64,000 nt of DNA, from positions 4,278,001 to 4,342,000 of the forward strand of contig JAWNGF010000001.1 of assembly GCA_037039685.1 (NCBI GenBank). The letters are read 5' to 3'. The notes under the pieces were generated by a model that saw nothing but the letters and a program-made list of their open reading frames with translations, did not search any database and had not been told where the DNA came from. This stretch comes from Ceratobasidium sp. AG-K. Lineage: Eukaryota; Basidiomycota; Agaricomycetes; Cantharellales; Ceratobasidiaceae. Position numbers and translations under genes: made by a program. Of the stretch, positions 60,801-64,000 are shown in pieces (the stretch's first letter is position 1; the number at the start of each line of letters is the position of its first letter).

Positions 60801-61726
60801 ATAGCTTGGAGGATCAATCGAGCCCCGCATTCGAGATCTTGAGTATGTTGATAGTGTACGGGGAGGGGGTTGTGTTCGATTTGTAGTGCCAGTTCAGCGA
60901 CCCAGTCATCGTGTCGTTCAGTGTCTATGCAGTACCTGAAAGTCGGTGCGCGGGGTGAGTACTGTGGACTGCATAATGGTTGGATCGACCATGTTATGCA
61001 GTTATGGTCGGATCCCATGGCATGATCGGGCGAGCACTCCCAGTCATTGATGAGTCCCAGTTCGCGAGCTTGCGTATTGATAATAGTGAGGTCGATGATC
61101 GAGTCGCGTTGGTTGCGCTTGCCTCTACGGGTGGGCACATTTAGGTGGTTAAGGATGTCAAGGTCATTCGCGAGGATCCACTCGGCGAGATCAGTGGATT
61201 CGGCAGACTGCGACGGTGGGGGCAAGTCCCCGAGCTGCCATAATTGGTGATGGAGGTTGAAGTCGCCAGCAATGACAGAGGGAGTGTCCATGTCATGAGG
61301 ATGCTCAATGATATTGGTGAGCGTTCGGTTAAACCGCTCGCCGTGGAGGTAGACATTGTGAATGCGGATTTTGTTGCCGTGGAGCTGGAAGTCGACGGCA
61401 AGGTTGTCTCTGGAGAGAGGAATGTCAGCAGCCAGTGTAGCCATGAGGCCTGAGACCCCTTTGCGATAATAAATAGAGACCCCAGGGGGGCAAGTAGGCC
61501 CGATATCCGGGGGAAGAAGGCAGTGCCATGCGCGTGAGGCGGTGGTGCCATAGATAGGAGAGTCAGAGTCAGAGATAGACTTAGCGTGGCCGATTGGACC
61601 CCACCATGGGTCTTGTATTAGCATTATGTCGAAATTATCGTACGTGGGAGCCGTGAGGAGGGCGTGTATGCGGTGTGAGGACCCCGCAACGTTGAGTTGC
61701 AGCACATGTATGGGTTCGTTATTCAT
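57839..61726 (-). CDS. LINE ORF2: endonuclease, reverse transcriptase, RNase H
   Basis: About 1295 residues starting MNNEPIHVLQLNVAGSS (ATG at 61726-61724). Endonuclease: MLIQDPWWGPIG, SVIAGDFNLHHQLW, MGSDHNCITW. Reverse transcriptase: NPRSYRPISLLETLSKCLEK, QFGGRDNSSCVDAGLTLAHD, GIPQGSPLSPVLSSLYS and the catalytic AYVDDFTIM. RNase H: MMVFTDGSARIVAGC, EMFALAQATRR, SIHSDNQSAVQQI and LRWVKAHHGIEGNEQADILA (DEDD-type residues visible). The C-terminus has a zinc-like CPCGTKIQTTWHVLLDCPLH. The frame is open 36 codons further upstream, but that part overlaps ORF1 and does not look like endonuclease. Translation probably depends on the overlapping ATGA. Confidence 0.93.
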   Translation of the reverse strand: MNNEPIHVLQLNVAGSSHRIHALLTAPTYDNFDIMLIQDPWWGPIGHAKSISDSDSPIYGTTASRAWHCLLPPDIGPTCPPGVSIYYRKGVSGLMATLAADIPLSRDNLAVDFQLHGNKIRIHNVYLHGERFNRTLTNIIEHPHDMDTPSVIAGDFNLHHQLWQLGDLPPPSQSAESTDLAEWILANDLDILNHLNVPTRRGKRNQRDSIIDLTIINTQARELGLINDWECSPDHAMGSDHNCITWSIQPLCSPQYSPRAPTFRYCIDTERHDDWVAELALQIEHNPLPVHYQHTQDLECGARLILQAMQDATRKVMKRIEVNTKAPRAKWWNEECDMAVGNINRCTDGGAPLEQARGQLRSAIRRAKRNHFNKLLQEVTIDNLFEKTNWYKGKRNSKVPPLRVNGEVLVDPQAQARAFKEAFFPSNPPEVNSTDPLGIPLQPRRNHHPITRHEVQTALDKSSNTSAPGAFGTNYRLLKWAFQVLPDQIVQLYNGCLELGYHPTCLRNAVVQVIPKPNKSDMSNPRSYRPISLLETLSKCLEKVVTTRLLHEVGKFNLIPFTQFGGRDNSSCVDAGLTLAHDVQSAWSHGQQALLLTMDISGYFNNVNHDRLIFTLRRLGFADTICGWLGSYLQNRSIQIRIDDLLCNPVLLQPVGIPQGSPLSPVLSSLYSLPILYLFRHEPKISVRAYVDDFTIMVTGRSFNSNRDELEEAAQTANSTLRKLGLEFELEKSELIHFACSNRDLTQNPNVVLEKPNGGAHTVRAADSIRWLGFFLDRRLNFKDHVRKMAIKGLSVIAGLKMLANTVRGLSVYHARILFKTCVVPILTYGSSIWFRSRNYKSLIAPIVKTQNVGLRWLLGAFRTSPVPAMEHAASIAPMHITLQKLIERASARLRRLPIKSEIARRLPVTWDSHDQAAPQPDTSRTSQTTSIYAIASLSHPNIEYIDPYLASPWESPDDFGRRLKIICPTSEDSRSERDHAVETAIGMIAAESASSRMMVFTDGSARIVAGCRKVGCGFSIIQNGQELETGRIGIGPRAEVFDAEMFALAQATRRAVSLALASNTHGISIHSDNQSAVQQITRLTAHPNQFCSIIARREIDSFLAAHPDNNITLRWVKAHHGIEGNEQADILAKEAGDLPPTPLFNRTITWARASASRKAAKRWRSHWASAYKSTHVQTSIRHPPSLSGGGIGAFHLGPDLRRSTHSRLVQVILGHCSVGEYFQRFIPDRDIACPCGTKIQTTWHVLLDCPLHHEARAHLRKVSNPPRLPRIFGSKAGLEALYGFIRDSNTFAIT

Positions 61727-63729
61727 GATTGAACGGTTGGGTCGATATTGTTGAAGAGGATGTTCGTGATGGGTACGCGGTATTGAGCGCGGGAGGGGCA
61801 AGCAGGGTCGTTGAATTTGTGGGCCCCCTGGCATGTTCTACATTTCGTCGGGTGCGGGCATGGCTGGTCAACGGGGATTGCATCGGCTCGGCAGGGGTCG
61901 CATTTCTCGCAATGCATTTCGGTGCTGTGCTTCCCAGCGCAGTGGTGGCAGGTGTATTGCCTCTTGCAGGACTCTTGGGGGTGGCCATACGATGCGCATC
62001 GATTACACACCTTGAGCAACGGCTTGTCGTTCCATCGTTTCGGCGTTACGCAACCTGCAAAGAAATGCAGTTGCATTTTGAGGAGTTGTTGGAGTTTTGA
62101 TCCATCTGGGTCTTCAAACGAGAAAGAGACCAAGGATTTGGGTTTGGTGATGGTTTCTGGTTTTGAGACCCATCGGGGGTTCTGGGTAATCGTCAGGGAT
62201 TTGATGAAATCATTGGTACGGATCTCCTCGAGGAGAGTGGCCTCGTCATATGGGGTGGCATTCATGAACCGAATTCCTGTGGTCATGTTAGCTAGCATAA
62301 CTTTGGACCACGCTACGTCTCGGTGGAATGTGGCCAGGGCTGGGAGTTTGAGAACGGTTTTGATGTTATCGCCTAGGTTGTGGATTGCCCGAAGGTCGGT
62401 GGCGGGAGGGAAGAGGAGGACCAGATTGCCCGAGGCCGTCCACTTTGCCTCGAGTACCCGGATGTTCTCCACCCCGGAGTGACGGGCGAATAGGCTACGC
62501 AGCCGGTTGCCAATCTCCTCGGGGGGAAGTTGCTTGCTGACTGGCATCCCACCTTGGATGCGCATAACGAATCGTGCTTCTTTGTTAATGCGGAGTGGCG
62601 TGTGCTTGGGGGTCGTGCCGTTAGGTTTGCCTTGGACGCCTTGTGGTTTCGGATTCGCCTGCCCTTCGGGTTGGTTGGGCGCAGAGTTGGCCCAAGCCTT
62701 CCCGGCATACGAGCTGGAAGAAGCAGCCTGGCTTGTGTTGTCGCCTGCTTGGGTGGTTCCCTGAGTTTTATGAGTGTTGTCTTGGGGTCTACTGGTGAAG
62801 CCGTTGGGTCTGCCGGTTTCGAGATCAGTAATGCGCATGTTAATACGATTAATCACGGTGCTCTGTTCACGCAACATTGCTAGGATGGTTTGCATTGTTG
62901 GGTCGGTCGTTTGTGGCTGCGCGACGTTCGACGAGACCGGCGCACAGGGGTCGGCGGCCGCAGGTCGGTCCTCCCTCATGATGTCGTGCCAGGTCTGTTC
63001 TTGAGTGTCATGTGGAGGGGTATCTTCTTGAATATCCATCTCGTCCTCAATCCATTCATGTTCTTGTGAGGAGCGGATGACTGTATTATCGTTGATGGTT
63101 CTCCTGTTGAGTAGTGTGTCGATGATTTGGACGGTTTCGCCCTTTAGTTCCTCAACTAACTGGTTCGCTAGCACAAAGGCATGGTTGTTGAGGTCGAACA
63201 GGTCGGAGTTTTTGGCGTTGTGGAGAGCTTGGGCATATATGCTAATTGCCCTCGAGACAGTAGCTTTCATGGAGTCGAGCTGGTATTTAGTAGGGGTCCA
63301 TCCGTCGATGCAGTTTCGGTCCCACATCGCAGGATCGAATGGGTTGGGGTTGGACGGTGGGGTATTCTTGGAGGTAGGAGTGTTGAAGGATTCGGCGTTC
63401 TCCTCGTAGAAGAAGATCACAGGGGTGGGGGTACCCGCCCTTGAGGTCCTCGGGGTGCCTGCGGCAGGAGAATTGAATCGGGAGGTCTTCGAGGGCCTGG
63501 CCCCCCCATCGTCTTCAGAGCTGGACCGAGAGTTTGTGGAATGACGCCTAGACCGTTTGGCACTGGGTGTAGGGCTGTGGTCTCGGACAGAGTATTCGGA
63601 GACAGAGTTTCTGCGACCGGCGGTGATTTGTGAGGAAGGGATAGTAGAGGGGACATCGGAAAAGGAGTCGCTAGTCTGTGAGAGTATATGCGTTTGTGCG
63701 CTTTGATTGCTGCCAGGGGGTTCTGGCAT
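61723..63729 (-). CDS. LINE ORF1: Gag-like RNA-binding protein
   Basis: About 668 residues from MPEPPGSNQSAQTHIL (ATG at 63729). The N-terminal third is Ser/Thr/Pro-rich and basic (PSAKRSRRHSTNSRSSSEDD). A predicted coiled-coil part has AMLREQSTVINRINMRITDLE, written here as 20-residue pieces of a longer helix. The folded middle has RFVMRIQGGMPVSKQLPPEE. Three zinc knuckles end the protein: CNRCASYGHPQESC, CHHCAGKHSTEMHC and CRTCQGAHKFNDPAC. ORF1 of LINEs binds the element RNA to form the particle used in retrotransposition. Another in-frame ATG at 63762 lies in the target-site copy. The stop TGA overlaps the ORF2 ATG. Confidence 0.9.
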   Translation of the reverse strand: MPEPPGSNQSAQTHILSQTSDSFSDVPSTIPSSQITAGRRNSVSEYSVRDHSPTPSAKRSRRHSTNSRSSSEDDGGARPSKTSRFNSPAAGTPRTSRAGTPTPVIFFYEENAESFNTPTSKNTPPSNPNPFDPAMWDRNCIDGWTPTKYQLDSMKATVSRAISIYAQALHNAKNSDLFDLNNHAFVLANQLVEELKGETVQIIDTLLNRRTINDNTVIRSSQEHEWIEDEMDIQEDTPPHDTQEQTWHDIMREDRPAAADPCAPVSSNVAQPQTTDPTMQTILAMLREQSTVINRINMRITDLETGRPNGFTSRPQDNTHKTQGTTQAGDNTSQAASSSSYAGKAWANSAPNQPEGQANPKPQGVQGKPNGTTPKHTPLRINKEARFVMRIQGGMPVSKQLPPEEIGNRLRSLFARHSGVENIRVLEAKWTASGNLVLLFPPATDLRAIHNLGDNIKTVLKLPALATFHRDVAWSKVMLANMTTGIRFMNATPYDEATLLEEIRTNDFIKSLTITQNPRWVSKPETITKPKSLVSFSFEDPDGSKLQQLLKMQLHFFAGCVTPKRWNDKPLLKVCNRCASYGHPQESCKRQYTCHHCAGKHSTEMHCEKCDPCRADAIPVDQPCPHPTKCRTCQGAHKFNDPACPSRAQYRVPITNILFNNIDPTVQS

Positions 63730-63733
63730 GGTG

Positions 63734-63751
63734 GTCGTCGTCGTCGTCGTC
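63734..63751. repeat. (GTC)6 microsatellite at the LINE 5' end
   Basis: Six GTC units on the plus strand (GAC/ACG on the element strand) between the target-site copy and the ORF1 ATG. Read in the ORF1 frame it encodes a short Thr run. Confidence 0.85.
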
Positions 63752-63765
63752 ACGTGACTCATTCT
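63750..63765. repeat. Target-site duplication, right copy
   Basis: Second perfect copy of the 16-bp direct repeat at 57609-57624. It marks the 5' junction of the element. On the minus strand it carries ATGAGTCAC, whose ATG is in frame with ORF1. Confidence 0.9.
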
Positions 63766-64000
63766 GGATCACCACGTCAACACTTTTGCTCGGGGCTTGG
63801 TGCGGGCACATCAATCACCAATAAAATGAGCACAAGGTGCGCATTCTCAAGCATGAGAATACCCTTTAATTAACGGAACATGCTGTTAGGTTGACAGCGC
63901 CCTCTGGGCTTTCCTACCGCGACCGGTCGTCGCTTCTCCCCTCTGGTTACAGCTCAGGTCGTTCCTCACCATATCCTCATTCAGACACCCCGCCCCAGGG
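63766..64000. other. Right flank, no gene seen
   Basis: About 235 bp beyond the LINE. Before the insertion it was continuous with the beta-galactosidase upstream region. I see no gene or clear element. Confidence 0.4.

Larger units (their letters stand above)
57625..63749 (-). mobile_element. Full-length non-LTR retrotransposon (LINE, Tad1-like)
   Basis: About 6.1 kb, transcribed leftward. It is flanked by perfect 16-bp direct repeats, ends in an A-rich tail and carries two long intact ORFs. ORF1 has three zinc knuckles. ORF2 has an apurinic-type endonuclease, reverse transcriptase, RNase H and a C-terminal Cys/His motif, in the order of fungal Tad1-clade LINEs. The 5' UTR is almost absent (about 20 nt between repeat and ORF1 ATG). 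No stop codons or frameshifts break either ORF, so this copy looks recent and perhaps competent. Clade placement is inferred from domain order. Confidence 0.92.

Noticed and set aside
61811..62482. Plus-strand frame of 223 codons
   Set aside because: Antisense shadow of LINE ORF1; no domain of its own.
63734..63751. (GTC)n repeat as a possible structured regulatory array
   Set aside because: A simple six-unit microsatellite at the LINE edge; no evidence for more.

Overview
The window is nuclear DNA from a filamentous basidiomycete. Genes are closely packed on both strands. They are cut by many short introns of about 45-70 bp, and nearly every protein is of a conserved fungal type (Cdc25, Sen34, Shr3, CAP/Srv2, Ulp1, Snf1, Hat1, Has1, Mtc1, Pom33/TMEM33, PMP24). 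Protein similarity and intron density fit an Agaricomycete, possibly a Rhizoctonia/Ceratobasidium-like fungus; that placement is inferred. I see no prokaryotic operon, CRISPR array, rRNA or convincing tRNA.

Layout. 0.3-14 kb: cdc25 (-), sen34 (+), an EI24-family membrane protein (-), the shr3 ER chaperone (-) head-to-head with CAP/srv2 (+), then a PhoD-like metallophosphatase (+). 14-25 kb: a UbcH7-like E2 (-), a small unknown protein (-), glycyl-tRNA synthetase (+) with two usable starts, an Ulp1 SUMO protease (-), a Yippee protein (+) and an NTAQ1-type N-terminal glutamine amidase (-). 25-36 kb: the COMPASS subunit ash2/bre2 (-), a TFIIB/Brf-like factor (+), mtc1 (-) head-to-head with hat1 (+), and snf1 (-). 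36-42 kb: two orphan reading frames, a Ras-family GTPase (+), and a gene-poor stretch with short hydrophobic or broken frames. 42-53 kb: an unknown conserved-looking gene (+), a BTB protein (-), an unknown C-terminal membrane protein (+), peroxisomal PMP24 (+), the DEAD-box helicase has1 (+), a Pom33/TMEM33 protein (+) and a UPF0658-type Golgi membrane protein (+). 53-57 kb: a secreted GH35 beta-galactosidase (-). 57.6-63.75 kb: a complete non-LTR retrotransposon (-) with two intact ORFs, a poly(A) tail and a 16-bp target-site duplication.

Shared themes are housekeeping: cell cycle and SUMO/ubiquitin control (cdc25, E2, ulp1), chromatin and transcription (ash2, hat1, Brf-like, snf1), RNA processing and translation (sen34, glycyl-tRNA synthetase, has1) and membrane traffic (shr3, pom33, UPF0658). 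No functional gene cluster is apparent.

The most interesting features are: the intact LINE, whose ORF1 stop and ORF2 start overlap as ATGA; its insertion into the beta-galactosidase upstream region at a composite bZIP/E-box sequence; an arginine-rich N-terminal extension on glycyl-tRNA synthetase; probable GC-AG introns; a 15-nt micro-exon; and at least six conserved genes whose reading frames are broken by single-base indels, which bears on the base-level quality of this sequence.
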